A DNA stretch of 16,202 nt from JBCDCU01 sp039180865 (GCA_039180865.1 JBCDCZ010000079.1:1-16202), one strand, 5' to 3'. Counted from the stretch's first letter, positions 1-9,227 are shown. Program-made: numbers and translations. Notes: generated by a model from the letters alone, not told the origin.

Positions 1-1266
1 GGCCGCCGACAGGATCACCCCGGTCGTTGCAAGCACGGCAACCCAGGTGTTCGCCTTGAAAGCCCCCATCAAAGTGAGAAACTCGCCAACGAAACCGCTG
101 GTTCCAGGAAGGCCCACATTCGCCATCGTGAAGATCATAAAAGCGACCGCATAAAACGGCATTCGGTTCACAAGGCCGCCATAGGCAGCGATTTCGCGGG
201 TGTGCATGCGATCGTAGATCACGCCGACACACAGGAAGAGCGCGCCGGAAACGAGACCGTGCGAGAGCATTTGGAAAATGCCGCCCTGAATGCCCTGCTC
301 ATTCGCAGCGAATATGCCCATCGTCACGTAGCCCATGTGGGCGACCGATGAATAGGCAATCAGTTTCTTGATATCCTCCTGCATGAGCGCCACGAGCGAT
401 GTGTACACGATTGCAATCACAGACAGGGCGAACACGAGCGGAGCAAAATCGTCTGATGCAAGGGGGAACATCGGCAGCGAGAACCGCAGGAAGCCGTATC
501 CGCCGAGCTTCAAAAGAATACCGGCAAGAATGACAGAACCCGCGGTCGGCGCTTCAACGTGCGCATCCGGAAGCCAGGTGTGGACCGGCCACATCGGCAT
601 CTTGACGGCAAAGGACGCGAAGAACGCAAGCCATAGCCAGGTTTGCATATTGGCCGGGAAATCATGCGCCAGAAGTTCGCGGATATCGGTGGTTCCCGCC
701 TCCCAGTACATCGCCATGATGGCAAGCAGCATGAGAACTGAGCCAAGCAGCGTGTAAAGGAAGAATTTGAACGATGCGTAGATCCGGCGTTTGCCACCCC
801 AGACCCCGATAATGATGAACATCGGGATGAGACCGGCCTCGAAGAACACATAGAAAAGAACAAGATCCAAGGCGCAGAAGACGCCGATCATCAGCGTTTC
901 GAGCACAAGGAACGCGATCATGTATTCCTTGACGCGCGTCGTCACAGCCTCCCAGCTAGCTAGGATGCAGAACGGCATGAGGAAGGTCGTCAGAATGACG
1001 AAGAGCATGGAGATTCCGTCGACCCCCATGCGATAGCCGATAGAGTTGCCGAGCCAGGCTGTCTCTTCAACCATCTGGAAACCCGGGTTTGACGGGTCGA
1101 AATTGAGCCAGATGCCAAGAGAGAGAAGGAATGTAACGACGGTCGTAATCAACGCGATGAAGCGAATGTTCTGCCTTGCAATCGCATCATCACCGCGAAC
1201 GATCAGCACCATGATGACGCCGATCAGCGGCAGAAAGGTGACCGTGGACAAAATCGGAAATGACAT
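1..1266 (-). CDS. nuoM: NADH:quinone oxidoreductase chain M (partial, C-terminus cut by window edge)
   Basis: Antiporter-like proton-pumping subunit of the complex I membrane arm. The frame is open from the ATG at 1266 to base 1, giving 422 residues of a protein usually near 500, so the C-terminal helices are outside the window. Seen: an N-terminus rich in hydrophobic helices (MSFPILSTVTFLPLIG), the conserved glutamate in FFEAGLIP, the channel lysine in VKMPMWPVHTWLPDAH, a second lysine in LLKLGGYGFLR, and the QEDIKKLIAYSS and HGLVSGALFL segments typical of Mrp-antiporter-type subunits. TWLPDAHVEAPTAGSV distinguishes M from L, which reads TWLPDAMEGPTPVSAL here. It starts 29 nt after nuoL stops, with an AGGT Shine-Dalgarno-like sequence about 9 nt before the ATG. 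It is cotranscribed with nuoL. Identity is firm; only the end is missing. Confidence 0.97.
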   Translation of the reverse strand, partial: MSFPILSTVTFLPLIGVIMVLIVRGDDAIARQNIRFIALITTVVTFLLSLGIWLNFDPSNPGFQMVEETAWLGNSIGYRMGVDGISMLFVILTTFLMPFCILASWEAVTTRVKEYMIAFLVLETLMIGVFCALDLVLFYVFFEAGLIPMFIIIGVWGGKRRIYASFKFFLYTLLGSVLMLLAIMAMYWEAGTTDIRELLAHDFPANMQTWLWLAFFASFAVKMPMWPVHTWLPDAHVEAPTAGSVILAGILLKLGGYGFLRFSLPMFPLASDDFAPLVFALSVIAIVYTSLVALMQEDIKKLIAYSSVAHMGYVTMGIFAANEQGIQGGIFQMLSHGLVSGALFLCVGVIYDRMHTREIAAYGGLVNRMPFYAVAFMIFTMANVGLPGTSGFVGEFLTLMGAFKANTWVAVLATTGVILSAA

Positions 1267-1295
1267 GACGTTTACCTGAAGCCCCCGTAACCGCC

Positions 1296-3296
1296 TTAGA
1301 ACATCGACCAGGTGACGAGGAGCGCGACCCCGATCATCATGGCAAACGCGTAGTGGTAGATGAATCCTGACTGCAACTTCACAATCCGATTGGTCATGTC
1401 GAGGACGCGAGCGGATATCCCGTCCGGACCGAAGCCGTCGATTAGCCAGCCATCACCGCGTTTCCAGAAGAACCGCCCGACCCACATTGCGGGACGTACG
1501 AACAGGAAGTCGTAGAGTTCGTCGACGTACCATTTGTTGAGCAGAAACTTGTAGAGCTGGGGCTGCGCCTCTGCGACCTGTTTTGGAAGCTCCGGGCGGG
1601 CAATGTAGAACCAATAGGCAAGCCCGAGACCGATCACCATCATGATCGTTGCAGCCGATTTTACGATGAACGGAACATCATGGAAGTCGTGCATCACATG
1701 ATTGGTTGGTGCTGTGAAAAGCGCATCTTTCCAGAAAGCACCGTAGCCGTGATAAACCATGCTGTCGTAAAACATCATGCCCGCGAAAACCGAGCCAACC
1801 GCAAGAATAAGCAGAGGAACCGTCATGACCGGCGGCGATTCATGGACGTGGCTCATGACGGAAGCCGGAGCACGCGGCTTCCCGTGGAATGTCATGAAAA
1901 TCAGACGCCACGAATAGAAACTTGTCAGAAGAGCGGCGGTCACCGTAGCGGCAAAGGCAAACCATGCCGCTGAGTTTTGGTATATGCCGTCCTCGTTGTA
2001 GCCGACAGCGTAGGCAGCCTCGATAATCGCGTCCTTGGAGAAGAAACCGGCGGTCCCGATATAAAGCCCCGGCAACCCGACCCCCGTGAGCGCAAGCGTG
2101 CCGATCAGCATCATCCAATAGGTGATTGGAATATGCTTTGCGAGACCACCCATTTTCCGCATGTCCTGCTCGTCAGAAACGGCGTGGATGACAGAACCGG
2201 CCCCAAGGAAGAGAAGCGCCTTGAAGAAGGCGTGGGTAAAGAGATGGAAGATCCCAATTGAATAGGCACCAACACCCAGTGCTACGAACATGTAGCCAAG
2301 CTGTGAACAGGTTGAGTAAGCGATTACGCGTTTGATATCGTTTTGAACAAGGCCCACGGTAGCAGCAAACAACGCCGTAAACGCGCCCATGAAGGTGACG
2401 AATATGAGCGCGGTTTGGGAGAGCTCAAACACCGGTGACATACGCGCGACCAGGAAGACACCCGCCGTCACCATTGTCGCCGCGTGGATAAGCGCGGAAA
2501 CCGGTGTCGGTCCCTCCATCGCATCGGGCAGCCAGGTGTGAAGAATGAACTGCGCCGATTTCCCCATGGCACCCATGAAGAGAAGCAGGCAGGTGACCGT
2601 AAGCGCCGTATCGAGGGCAAGCTCATAGCCGATGAAATTGATGACCGGTTCGCCGGCAAGCACCTGCCCTTCACTATCAATCATGCCTGATGCGGTCGAA
2701 AAGATCGTCTCGAATTGCACAGAGCCAAAGATATAGAAGGTTGCAAAGATACCAAGTGCGAAACCGAAATCGCCGACGCGGTTCACGATGAAGGCTTTCA
2801 TGGCCGCCGCATTCGCAGACGGCTTGTGATACCAAAAGCCGATCAGCAGATAGGACGCAAGACCAACGCCCTCCCAGCCGAAGAACATCTGAACGAGATT
2901 GTCTGCCGTCACCAGCATCAGCATCGCAAATGTAAAGAGCGACAGATAGGCGAAAAACCGCGATCTGTGCGGATCGTGGTGCATGTACCCGATCGAATAG
3001 ATATGAACGAGCGCCGAGACGGTGGTGACGACGACCAGCATGACGACGGTCAGGGTATCGATACGGAACGCCCAATCGGCAATGAAGTCACCCGATTCAA
3101 TGAACCTGAGTACCGGCACAGTAAAAGCTTCGCGTTCGCCAAAGCCGACCTGAATAAAAGCCACCCAGGACAGGATCGCAGAGACGACAAGGAGGCCGCT
3201 TGTGATGTATTCGGATGCCTTATCGCCAATTACACGTCCGAAAAGCCCCGCGATCAGAAAGCCAAGAAGCGGCAGGAAAACGATCAGGTGGTACAT
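1296..3296 (-). CDS. nuoL: NADH:quinone oxidoreductase chain L
   Basis: Distal antiporter-like subunit of the proton-pumping arm, 666 residues, an ordinary length. The body is a series of transmembrane helices. Functional residues seen: Trp141-Glu142 in the FFGWEGVGLASYLL segment (the conserved TM5 glutamate), Lys245 in GKSAQFILHTWLPDAMEGP (the TM7 pumping lysine), Lys359 in HAFFKALLFLGAGSVIHA, and Lys421-Asp422 in GFFSKDAII (TM12 pair). The last about 90 residues (from LYKFLLNKWYVDELYDF) match the linker and long lateral helix that clamp L against M and N, ending in a final hydrophobic helix. The gene begins 6 nt after the nuoK stop, with AAGGGG close to the ATG, and ends 29 nt before nuoM. 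Nothing is truncated. The charged residue assignments are by family knowledge. Confidence 0.99.
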   Translation of the reverse strand: MYHLIVFLPLLGFLIAGLFGRVIGDKASEYITSGLLVVSAILSWVAFIQVGFGEREAFTVPVLRFIESGDFIADWAFRIDTLTVVMLVVVTTVSALVHIYSIGYMHHDPHRSRFFAYLSLFTFAMLMLVTADNLVQMFFGWEGVGLASYLLIGFWYHKPSANAAAMKAFIVNRVGDFGFALGIFATFYIFGSVQFETIFSTASGMIDSEGQVLAGEPVINFIGYELALDTALTVTCLLLFMGAMGKSAQFILHTWLPDAMEGPTPVSALIHAATMVTAGVFLVARMSPVFELSQTALIFVTFMGAFTALFAATVGLVQNDIKRVIAYSTCSQLGYMFVALGVGAYSIGIFHLFTHAFFKALLFLGAGSVIHAVSDEQDMRKMGGLAKHIPITYWMMLIGTLALTGVGLPGLYIGTAGFFSKDAIIEAAYAVGYNEDGIYQNSAAWFAFAATVTAALLTSFYSWRLIFMTFHGKPRAPASVMSHVHESPPVMTVPLLILAVGSVFAGMMFYDSMVYHGYGAFWKDALFTAPTNHVMHDFHDVPFIVKSAATIMMVIGLGLAYWFYIARPELPKQVAEAQPQLYKFLLNKWYVDELYDFLFVRPAMWVGRFFWKRGDGWLIDGFGPDGISARVLDMTNRIVKLQSGFIYHYAFAMMIGVALLVTWSMF

Positions 3297-3302
3297 GGCC
3301 CC

Positions 3303-3611
3303 TTAGCCTTTCATGGCATTGATGTCTTCAACGGCGATGGAGCCGCGGTTGCGGTAAAAGGCAACGAGGATGGCAAGGCCGATGGCTGCCTCGGCAGCAG
3401 CTACGGTGAGGATGAAGAGCGCAAAAATCTGCCCGACGAGGTCGCCCAGATGCGCGGAAAACGCGACGAGATTGATGTTGACGGCAAGCAGAATGAGTTC
3501 CACCGACATGAGAATGATGATGACATTCTTCCGGTTGACGAAAATCCCGAACACACCGATCGTGAAAAGGATCGCTCCGAGCGTCAGGTAATGAGATAGT
3601 CCGATTTCCAT
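3303..3611 (-). CDS. nuoK: NADH:quinone oxidoreductase chain K
   Basis: Small membrane subunit (102 residues, the usual bacterial length; equals mitochondrial ND4L) with three transmembrane helices. The two membrane-buried glutamates needed for coupling are present: Glu38 in ILMSVELILLAVN and Glu74 in LTVAAAEAAIGLAI, equivalent to E. coli Glu36 and Glu72. The start at 3611 follows the nuoJ stop by 5 nt, with a GAGAGG purine stretch just upstream. The C-terminal tail (SIAVEDINAMKG) is soluble and typical of the alphaproteobacterial form. It lies between nuoJ and nuoL in the standard order. Confidence 0.99.
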   Translation of the reverse strand: MEIGLSHYLTLGAILFTIGVFGIFVNRKNVIIILMSVELILLAVNINLVAFSAHLGDLVGQIFALFILTVAAAEAAIGLAILVAFYRNRGSIAVEDINAMKG

Positions 3612-3616
3612 ACCTC

Positions 3617-4231
3617 TCAGAGCCCCTTTCCGCTTTCGACCTTGACGACCTCGATTGCCGTTTCGCGGTTACGCGCAACCTGACGGGCAATATCCTGGCG
3701 TTTGACGCCTTCCTTGTGGCGGAGCGTGAGAACAATGGCTCCAATCATCGCGACAAGAAGCACGAGCCCTGCCGCCTGGAAGAAATAGACATATTTCGTA
3801 TAGAGGAGTTGGCCGAGCGCCCGTGTGTTATCGACCTCATTGAGATCCGGTGTTGGCGCTCCGAAGGTGCCCTGGACCTCCGGCGCAACGATCTGCCCCC
3901 CGAGAACGATGACGAGTTCTGCAAGAAGGACGACCGCCACGAAGCCGCCAACGGGCACATAGTTCAAAAAGCCCTGCCGTAACTCGACGAAGTCGACGTC
4001 AAGCATCATCACCACGAAGAGGAAGAGAACCGCGACGGCGCCGACATAAACGATCACCAGGATCATCGCGATGAATTCCGCGCCAAGAAGCAGGAAAAGC
4101 GCTGCTGAATTGAAGAAAGCCAGGATCAGAAAAAGGACCGAATGAACTGGGTTACGGGCGGAAATGACCATCAGGGCCGACCCGACGGTAATTGCCGAAA
4201 ACATATAGAAGAAAAAGGCCTGCAGTCCCAT
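3617..4231 (-). CDS. nuoJ: NADH:quinone oxidoreductase chain J
   Basis: Membrane subunit equal to mitochondrial ND6, 204 residues with five predicted hydrophobic helices. The third helix has the family signature VYVGAVAVLFLFVVMMLDVD (about residues 61-80), where the pi-bulge that couples quinone chemistry to pumping is found in solved structures. The conserved Glu52 precedes it in GAEFIAMILV. The start at 4231 (MGLQAFFFYMF) was chosen because the AGGA 8 nt upstream is a good Shine-Dalgarno site and the first helix begins at once. The frame stays open about 150 nt further upstream, but that extension would overlap nuoI and is strongly basic and unlike NuoJ. Ten nt separate it from the nuoI stop. 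The C-terminal 35 residues are charged and soluble, slightly longer than in enterobacteria. Confidence 0.97.
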   Translation of the reverse strand: MGLQAFFFYMFSAITVGSALMVISARNPVHSVLFLILAFFNSAALFLLLGAEFIAMILVIVYVGAVAVLFLFVVMMLDVDFVELRQGFLNYVPVGGFVAVVLLAELVIVLGGQIVAPEVQGTFGAPTPDLNEVDNTRALGQLLYTKYVYFFQAAGLVLLVAMIGAIVLTLRHKEGVKRQDIARQVARNRETAIEVVKVESGKGL

Positions 4232-4241
4232 GGTTCGGTTC

Positions 4242-4733
4242 CTAGCGATAAGGCGCGTCGAGCGCGATGTTCTGGGCGAGCTCGCGCTCCCAGCGCGCTC
4301 CGTTCTCAAGGAGCTTGTCCTTGTCGTAGTAGAGTTCTTCGCGCGTTTCGGTCGCAAATTCGAAGTTCGGACCCTCGACAATCGCGTCGACCGGGCAGGC
4401 TTCCTGGCAGAAGCCGCAATAGATGCACTTCACCATGTCAATGTCATAGCGCGTCGTGCGGCGGGTCCCGTCATTGCGCCGGGGTCCTGCTTCGATGGTG
4501 ATCGCCTGTGCCGGGCAGATGGCCTCGCACAGCTTGCACGCAATGCAACGTTCTTCGCCATTCGGATATCGGCGAAGGGCATGTTCCCCCCGAAACCGTG
4601 GGCTGATCGCACCTTTTTCATAAGGATAGTTGATCGTTGCCTTTGCCTTAAAGAAGTAGCGCATGGACAGAACGATTGCGCCCACAAACTCCTTGAGGAA
4701 GAGTGATTTACCAGCCTGAACCAGTCCGGACAT
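4242..4733 (-). CDS. nuoI: NADH:quinone oxidoreductase chain I (two 4Fe-4S clusters)
   Basis: Ferredoxin-like subunit carrying clusters N6a and N6b, which pass electrons from NuoG to N2 in NuoB; equals mitochondrial TYKY/NDUFS8. It is 163 residues. Two complete CxxCxxCxxxCP motifs are seen: CIACKLCEAICP with Cys63, 66, 69 and 73, and CIYCGFCQEACP with Cys103, 106, 109 and 113. The N-terminal amphipathic stretch and RGEHALRRYPNGEERCIAC match the family, and the protein ends in the LLENGARWERELAQNIALDAPYR-type tail typical of alphaproteobacteria and mitochondria. A strong GGAGG lies about 10 nt before the ATG in the 25-nt gap after nuoH. It sits between nuoH and nuoJ. Confidence 0.99.
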   Translation of the reverse strand: MSGLVQAGKSLFLKEFVGAIVLSMRYFFKAKATINYPYEKGAISPRFRGEHALRRYPNGEERCIACKLCEAICPAQAITIEAGPRRNDGTRRTTRYDIDMVKCIYCGFCQEACPVDAIVEGPNFEFATETREELYYDKDKLLENGARWERELAQNIALDAPYR

Positions 4734-4758
4734 TGTCTAAAGGCCTCCAAGCCTTCGG

Positions 4759-5817
4759 TTAAGCGGCAGGGGCCCCCGGTCCCCATCCAGTCAGCATCAG
4801 GACGAGGGCGACGAAGAACACCATGAAGAGTGAGATTGGCAGAAAGACCTTCCAGCCAAGGCGCATCAACTGATCGTAGCGATAGCGCGGTACGAAGGCT
4901 TTCACGAGAGATACGAAGAAGAATACAAGACAAACTTTGAGGAAGAACCAGACGACACCTGGGATCCAATTGAACGGCGCGACATCCACTGGCGGCAGCC
5001 AGCCACCCAGGAACAGTGTCGTCGTCAAAGCGCACATGAAGACGATTGCCGCGTACTCGCCGAGCATGAACATCACATACGGGGTGGAAGAATATTCGAC
5101 CATGAACCCGGCAACGAGTTCCGATTCAGCTTCCGGAAGATCGAATGGCGGGCGGTTCGTCTCTGCAAGGAGAGACACGAAAAAGATGATGAAAAGCGGG
5201 AACAGCGCAAGGAAATGCCAATCGAGGAACGAAGGCGGCAGACCAAGCATCGTCCCTAGCCCATTCTGCTGTGCCAGCACAATCGCCGACAGGTTCAGTG
5301 AACCGACGCAAAGCAGAACCGCAATGATCACGAAGCCCATAGAGACTTCGTAGGAGATCATCTGAGCGGCGGACCGCAACGCGCCCATGAACGGATATTT
5401 CGAATTCGACGCCCATCCACCCATAATCACGCCGTAGACTTCAAGCGACGACAGCGCGAAAACGAACAGAATACCGACGTTGATATCCGCAATGACCCAG
5501 TTCTCATTGACCGGGATGACGCACCAGACCGCCAGACCCAGCGTTACTGTGACCAGTGGTGCTAGCAGGAACACCGTCTTGTTGGCACCCGCCGGTATAA
5601 TCGGTTCTTTGACGACGAATTTCAGCGCGTCCGCGAAAGCTTGAAGGAGTCCCCATGGTCCGACAACATTCGGCCCTCTGCGGAGCTGAACCGCTGCCCA
5701 GATTTTGCGGTCTGCATAGGTTGAGTAAGTGACAGCGAGAAGGACACCCACGAGGAGCAGCAAACTTTGACCGATAATAATCGCGGCTGTCAGCAGATAT
5801 GCGCCTAACGTTTCCAT
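4759..5817 (-). CDS. nuoH: NADH:quinone oxidoreductase chain H
   Basis: Membrane subunit (352 residues, equals ND1) that forms the entrance of the quinone chamber and links the hydrophilic arm to the pumps. About eight hydrophobic helices are seen. Conserved elements: YADRKIWAAVQLRRGPNVVG (residues 34-53), Glu157 in AQMISYEVSMG, and the acidic loop AETNRPPFDLPEAESELVAG (218-237) with Glu219, Asp226, Glu229 and Glu231, then Glu241 in VEYSS. At residue 36 an aspartate stands where many bacteria and mitochondria have glutamate (ERK motif). I believe this is common in alphaproteobacteria. The stop of nuoG and the ATG of nuoH are separated by 1 nt (TAA-T-ATG), so translation is probably coupled. 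Full length. Confidence 0.99.
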   Translation of the reverse strand: METLGAYLLTAAIIIGQSLLLLVGVLLAVTYSTYADRKIWAAVQLRRGPNVVGPWGLLQAFADALKFVVKEPIIPAGANKTVFLLAPLVTVTLGLAVWCVIPVNENWVIADINVGILFVFALSSLEVYGVIMGGWASNSKYPFMGALRSAAQMISYEVSMGFVIIAVLLCVGSLNLSAIVLAQQNGLGTMLGLPPSFLDWHFLALFPLFIIFFVSLLAETNRPPFDLPEAESELVAGFMVEYSSTPYVMFMLGEYAAIVFMCALTTTLFLGGWLPPVDVAPFNWIPGVVWFFLKVCLVFFFVSLVKAFVPRYRYDQLMRLGWKVFLPISLFMVFFVALVLMLTGWGPGAPAA

Positions 5818-5818
5818 A

Positions 5819-7906
5819 TTACTCTGCCGCCTCCACTTTTAGGCCTTTTGCAAGCTGCGAACACTCGGCCATGACCTTGGATGCCCGGGCAATCGGATTG
5901 GTGAGGTAATAGTCGGCAATCGGACCTTCGAAGGGACCGCCAGACATCGCTTTGTCGCCCTTGGCCAATGCGCCGACAGAAGCTGGGTCAGCCGCCGCGA
6001 TATCGCCCAAAACCGAGAGATGCGGATGGGTCTCGAAAAGGACTGCGCGCAACGCTCCGAGTGTGTCGAACGGAAGCGTCTTGTCCAGGTGCGCTGAAAG
6101 TGCGCGCAAGATCGCCCAATCTTCGCGTGCATCACCCGGCGGGAAACCGGCGCGCGCCGCCATCTGCGCACGCCCTTCCGTGTTCACATAAATCGCTGAT
6201 TTCTCAGTATAGGCCGCCCCCGGCAAAATGACGTCTGCCGCATGGGCTCCGCGATCGCCATGGGATCCAACATAGACTTTGAACGCGTCACCGAATGAAT
6301 GAAGGTCAATTTCATCAGCGCCTAGTAGGAATAGAACCTGAACTTCGCCTGCCATCTCGCCGGCAGACAACCCGCCCTCGCCTGGCACGAAACCAATATC
6401 GAGACCGCCCACCATTGAAGCAGCGTTTTGGACGAGACCAAATCCGTTCCAATCCTCGCTCACGGCACCGCATGCTTCCGCCAATGCAGCGGCATTTGCA
6501 AGGATAGCTGAGCCGTCGTCTCGTGCTGTCGCACCCGCGCCAACGAGGATCAGCGGACGTTCAGCCGATGAAAGCGTTTTAAAGAAAGCGCCCTTTCCAG
6601 AAGCGAGCTGGCTCAGTGTCTCCGGACCAGCACCGAGATAGTCATACTCGTAGGTGAGATCAGCAGCCTCGCCGATGAGCCCGATTTTCAAACCGCCATC
6701 AGATGCCCGCCACGCCTTGCGGATGCGGGCATTCAGGAGAGCCGCCTCGTAGCGGGGGTTCGAACCGATGATCAAAATGGCATCGGCTTCTTCAATGCCT
6801 TCGATCGTCGGATTGAAGATGTAACCGGCTCGTCCGCCCGATGGATCAATCACTTCGCCGCGCTGGCGGCAATCGATATTTGCCGATCCCAATGCTTCCA
6901 TCAGATGTTTTGCAGCAAACATCTCTTCAACACCGGCAAGATCACCTGCAATCGCTCCGATCGCGGTTCCGTCGGCGGACTTCACCTTGTCAGCAATGAC
7001 TGCAAAGGCATCCTGCCATGAGGCGGGCGTCAATCGCCCACCATTCCGGATGTATGGCCGATCCAACCGTTGCGCGCGCAGGCCATCCCAGATGAAGCGT
7101 GTTTTGTCGGAGATCCACTCCTCGTTGATCTCTTCGTTGAGGCGCGGCATGATCCGCATAACTTCGCGGCCCCGCGTGTCGACCCGGATTGCCGAACCGA
7201 GCGCATCCATCACATCGATACTCTCGGTTTTGTTGAGCTCCCAGGGGCGAGCCTTGTCCTGGTACGGTCTCGAAGTGAGCGCTCCGACAGGGCAAAGGTC
7301 GATGACATTCCCCTGAAGTTCGGAGGACATCGCGCTTTCAAGATAAGTCGTAATCTCGGCGTCTTCTCCGCGCCCGATAAGACCAAGATCGGAAATACCG
7401 GCGATCTCCGTCGTAAAGCGGACACAGCGCGTACAGTGGATGCAGCGGGTCATCTTGGTGCGAACAAGCGGCCCGATATATTTGTCTTCAACGGCGCGCT
7501 TGTTCTCGTGGAACCTTGATCCGTCCATGCCATAGGCCATGGCCTGATCCTGAAGATCGCACTCGCCGCCCTGGTCGCAGATCGGGCAATCCAGCGGATG
7601 GTTGATGAGAAGAAACTCCATCACCCCTTCCCTGGCTTTCTTGACCATCGGCGTTTTCGTAAAGATCTCCGGTGGTTGCCCCTCCGGTCCGGGTCTCAAA
7701 TCCTTGACACCCATGGCACACGAGGCTGCCGGTTTCGGAGGGCCACCCTTAACTTCGACAAGGCACATGCGGCAGTTACCCGCGACTGACAGACGGTCGT
7801 GGAAGCAGAAGCGGGGTACTTCAGCACCCGCCGCCTCACACGCCTGAAGCAGGGTAAAATGATCCGGAACTTCGATTTCCGTACCGTCTACGACGATCTT
7901 CGCCAT
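5819..7906 (-). CDS. nuoG: NADH:quinone oxidoreductase chain G (75-kDa type iron-sulfur subunit)
   Basis: Largest peripheral-arm subunit (695 residues); it passes electrons from N3 in NuoF to N6a in NuoI. Domains in order: a 2Fe-2S ferredoxin fold with N1b ligands Cys34, Cys45, Cys48 and Cys63; N5 ligands His103, Cys107, Cys110 and Cys116 (HPLDCPICDQGGEC); N4 ligands Cys155, 158, 161 (CIHCTRC) and Cys205 (DLCPVGAL); then a molybdopterin-oxidoreductase-like domain without cofactor residues. No N7 CxxC set follows Cys205, as in mitochondria and unlike E. coli. The start at 7906 (MAKIVVDGTEIEVPD) was chosen because GGAG lies about 8 nt upstream and the beta-grasp fold begins at once. An in-frame start 25 codons earlier would run into nuoF and add a Ser/Arg-rich stretch. 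It lies 4 nt after nuoF and 1 nt before nuoH. Confidence 0.98.
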   Translation of the reverse strand: MAKIVVDGTEIEVPDHFTLLQACEAAGAEVPRFCFHDRLSVAGNCRMCLVEVKGGPPKPAASCAMGVKDLRPGPEGQPPEIFTKTPMVKKAREGVMEFLLINHPLDCPICDQGGECDLQDQAMAYGMDGSRFHENKRAVEDKYIGPLVRTKMTRCIHCTRCVRFTTEIAGISDLGLIGRGEDAEITTYLESAMSSELQGNVIDLCPVGALTSRPYQDKARPWELNKTESIDVMDALGSAIRVDTRGREVMRIMPRLNEEINEEWISDKTRFIWDGLRAQRLDRPYIRNGGRLTPASWQDAFAVIADKVKSADGTAIGAIAGDLAGVEEMFAAKHLMEALGSANIDCRQRGEVIDPSGGRAGYIFNPTIEGIEEADAILIIGSNPRYEAALLNARIRKAWRASDGGLKIGLIGEAADLTYEYDYLGAGPETLSQLASGKGAFFKTLSSAERPLILVGAGATARDDGSAILANAAALAEACGAVSEDWNGFGLVQNAASMVGGLDIGFVPGEGGLSAGEMAGEVQVLFLLGADEIDLHSFGDAFKVYVGSHGDRGAHAADVILPGAAYTEKSAIYVNTEGRAQMAARAGFPPGDAREDWAILRALSAHLDKTLPFDTLGALRAVLFETHPHLSVLGDIAAADPASVGALAKGDKAMSGGPFEGPIADYYLTNPIARASKVMAECSQLAKGLKVEAAE

Positions 7907-7910
7907 GATC

Positions 7911-9227
7911 TTACTCCGCCGCCTCCCTGACTGCGCCGTCCTTCGTGGAGCGGTAGGTGTAGCTGTCGATACGCTCTTCAATCACATGCCGGTAGTGCCG
8001 GATCAGACCCTGGATTGGCCAGGCTGCCGCATCGCCGAGCGCACAGATCGTGTGCCCTTCGACCTGCTTTGTCACGTCAAAGAGCATGTCAATTTCGCGT
8101 TTTTCAGCACGGCCGTCGGCCATTCTGGTCATGACGCGCCACATCCAGCCTGTACCCTCGCGACACGGGGTGCACTGGCCGCAGCTTTCGTGCTTGTAGA
8201 AGTAAGAGAGCCGGGCAATGGCGCGGATAATGTCGGTAGACTTATCCATTACGATAACCGCCGCGGTGCCCAGACCTGACTTGAGATCGCGCAGGCTGTC
8301 AAAGTCCATCGGGCAATCAAGAATTTCTTCAGCCGGAACACAAGGCACAGACGAACCGCCTGGAATAACCGTTAAAAGATTATCCCAACCGCCGCGCATT
8401 CCACCGCAATGCTTTTCGATCAATTCACGGAACGGAATACTCATCGCCTCTTCAAAAGTCGCCGGCTGATTAACATGGCCGGAAACGCAGAAGAGCTTGG
8501 TTCCCTTGTTGTTTTCAGCTCCGAAACTTGCAAACCATTCCGGGCCGCGTCGCAGGATCGTCGGTGTGACAGCAATCGATTCGACGTTGTTGACCGTGGT
8601 CGGAGCGCCATAAAGCCCGACATTGGCCGGAAATGGCGGCTTCAGGCGTGGTTGGCCTTTCTTGCCTTCAAGGCTCTCAAGAAGGGCGGTTTCCTCGCCG
8701 CAAATATAGGCACCGGCGCCGTGGTGAACGTAGAGGTCGAAATCCCAGCCCGAACCGCAGGCGTTTTTACCAAGGAACCCGGCGTGATAGGCTTGTTCGA
8801 TTGCCGCTTCCAGACGCTCCCGCTCGCGGATGAATTCACCACGGACATAGATATATCCCGCATGCGCTCCCATTGCGAAACCGGCGATCAGACATCCCTC
8901 GACCAGCGTATGCGGGTCATGTCGCATGATTTCCCGGTCTTTGCAGGTACCAGGTTCTGATTCATCCGCATTGACGACCAGATAATGTGGACGCCCGTCG
9001 GATTCCTTCGGCATAAAGGACCATTTCAAACCGGTCGGGAAGCCTGCGCCCCCGCGCCCTCGCAATCCCGAGGCCTTGATATCATTTATGATTCCATCGC
9101 GTCCCTTAGCGAGAAGATCAGCGGTCTTATCCCATTGGCCGCGCGCCATGGCGCCTTTGAGGCCCCAATCATGGAAGCCGTGTATGTTCGTGAAGATCCG
9201 ATCCTTGTCTTCGAGCAAATGGATCAT
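7911..9227 (-). CDS. nuoF: NADH:quinone oxidoreductase chain F (NADH- and FMN-binding)
   Basis: Catalytic subunit (438 residues, equals the 51-kDa NDUFV1) that binds NADH and FMN and carries cluster N3. The FMN/NADH region is seen in GLRGRGGAGFPTGLKW (residues 54-69) and VVNADESEPGTCKDRE (84-99), followed by GAYICGEETALLESLEGKKG (172-191). The N3 ligands are Cys349, Cys352 and Cys355 in SCGQCTPCREG and Cys395 in TICALGDAAAWP. The ATG overlaps the nuoE stop in an ATGA junction, with GAGGAG 8 nt upstream inside nuoE. This points to translational coupling of the E-F pair, which also act together in the diaphorase module. No irregularity was seen. Confidence 0.99.
   Translation of the reverse strand: MIHLLEDKDRIFTNIHGFHDWGLKGAMARGQWDKTADLLAKGRDGIINDIKASGLRGRGGAGFPTGLKWSFMPKESDGRPHYLVVNADESEPGTCKDREIMRHDPHTLVEGCLIAGFAMGAHAGYIYVRGEFIRERERLEAAIEQAYHAGFLGKNACGSGWDFDLYVHHGAGAYICGEETALLESLEGKKGQPRLKPPFPANVGLYGAPTTVNNVESIAVTPTILRRGPEWFASFGAENNKGTKLFCVSGHVNQPATFEEAMSIPFRELIEKHCGGMRGGWDNLLTVIPGGSSVPCVPAEEILDCPMDFDSLRDLKSGLGTAAVIVMDKSTDIIRAIARLSYFYKHESCGQCTPCREGTGWMWRVMTRMADGRAEKREIDMLFDVTKQVEGHTICALGDAAAWPIQGLIRHYRHVIEERIDSYTYRSTKDGAVREAAE

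Noticed and set aside
368..757. 129-codon plus-strand frame opposite nuoM
   Set aside because: nuoM is open across the whole stretch with all its motifs; the antisense frame has low-complexity, unrecognisable composition.
2715..3599. 294-codon open frame on the plus strand opposite nuoL/nuoK
   Set aside because: Antisense to two certain genes, very rich in charged residues with no family resemblance; it is a by-product of the codon bias of the nuo genes.
4232..4381. N-terminal extension of NuoJ
   Set aside because: It would overlap nuoI, is strongly basic with no membrane character, and a proper Shine-Dalgarno site precedes the internal ATG at 4231.
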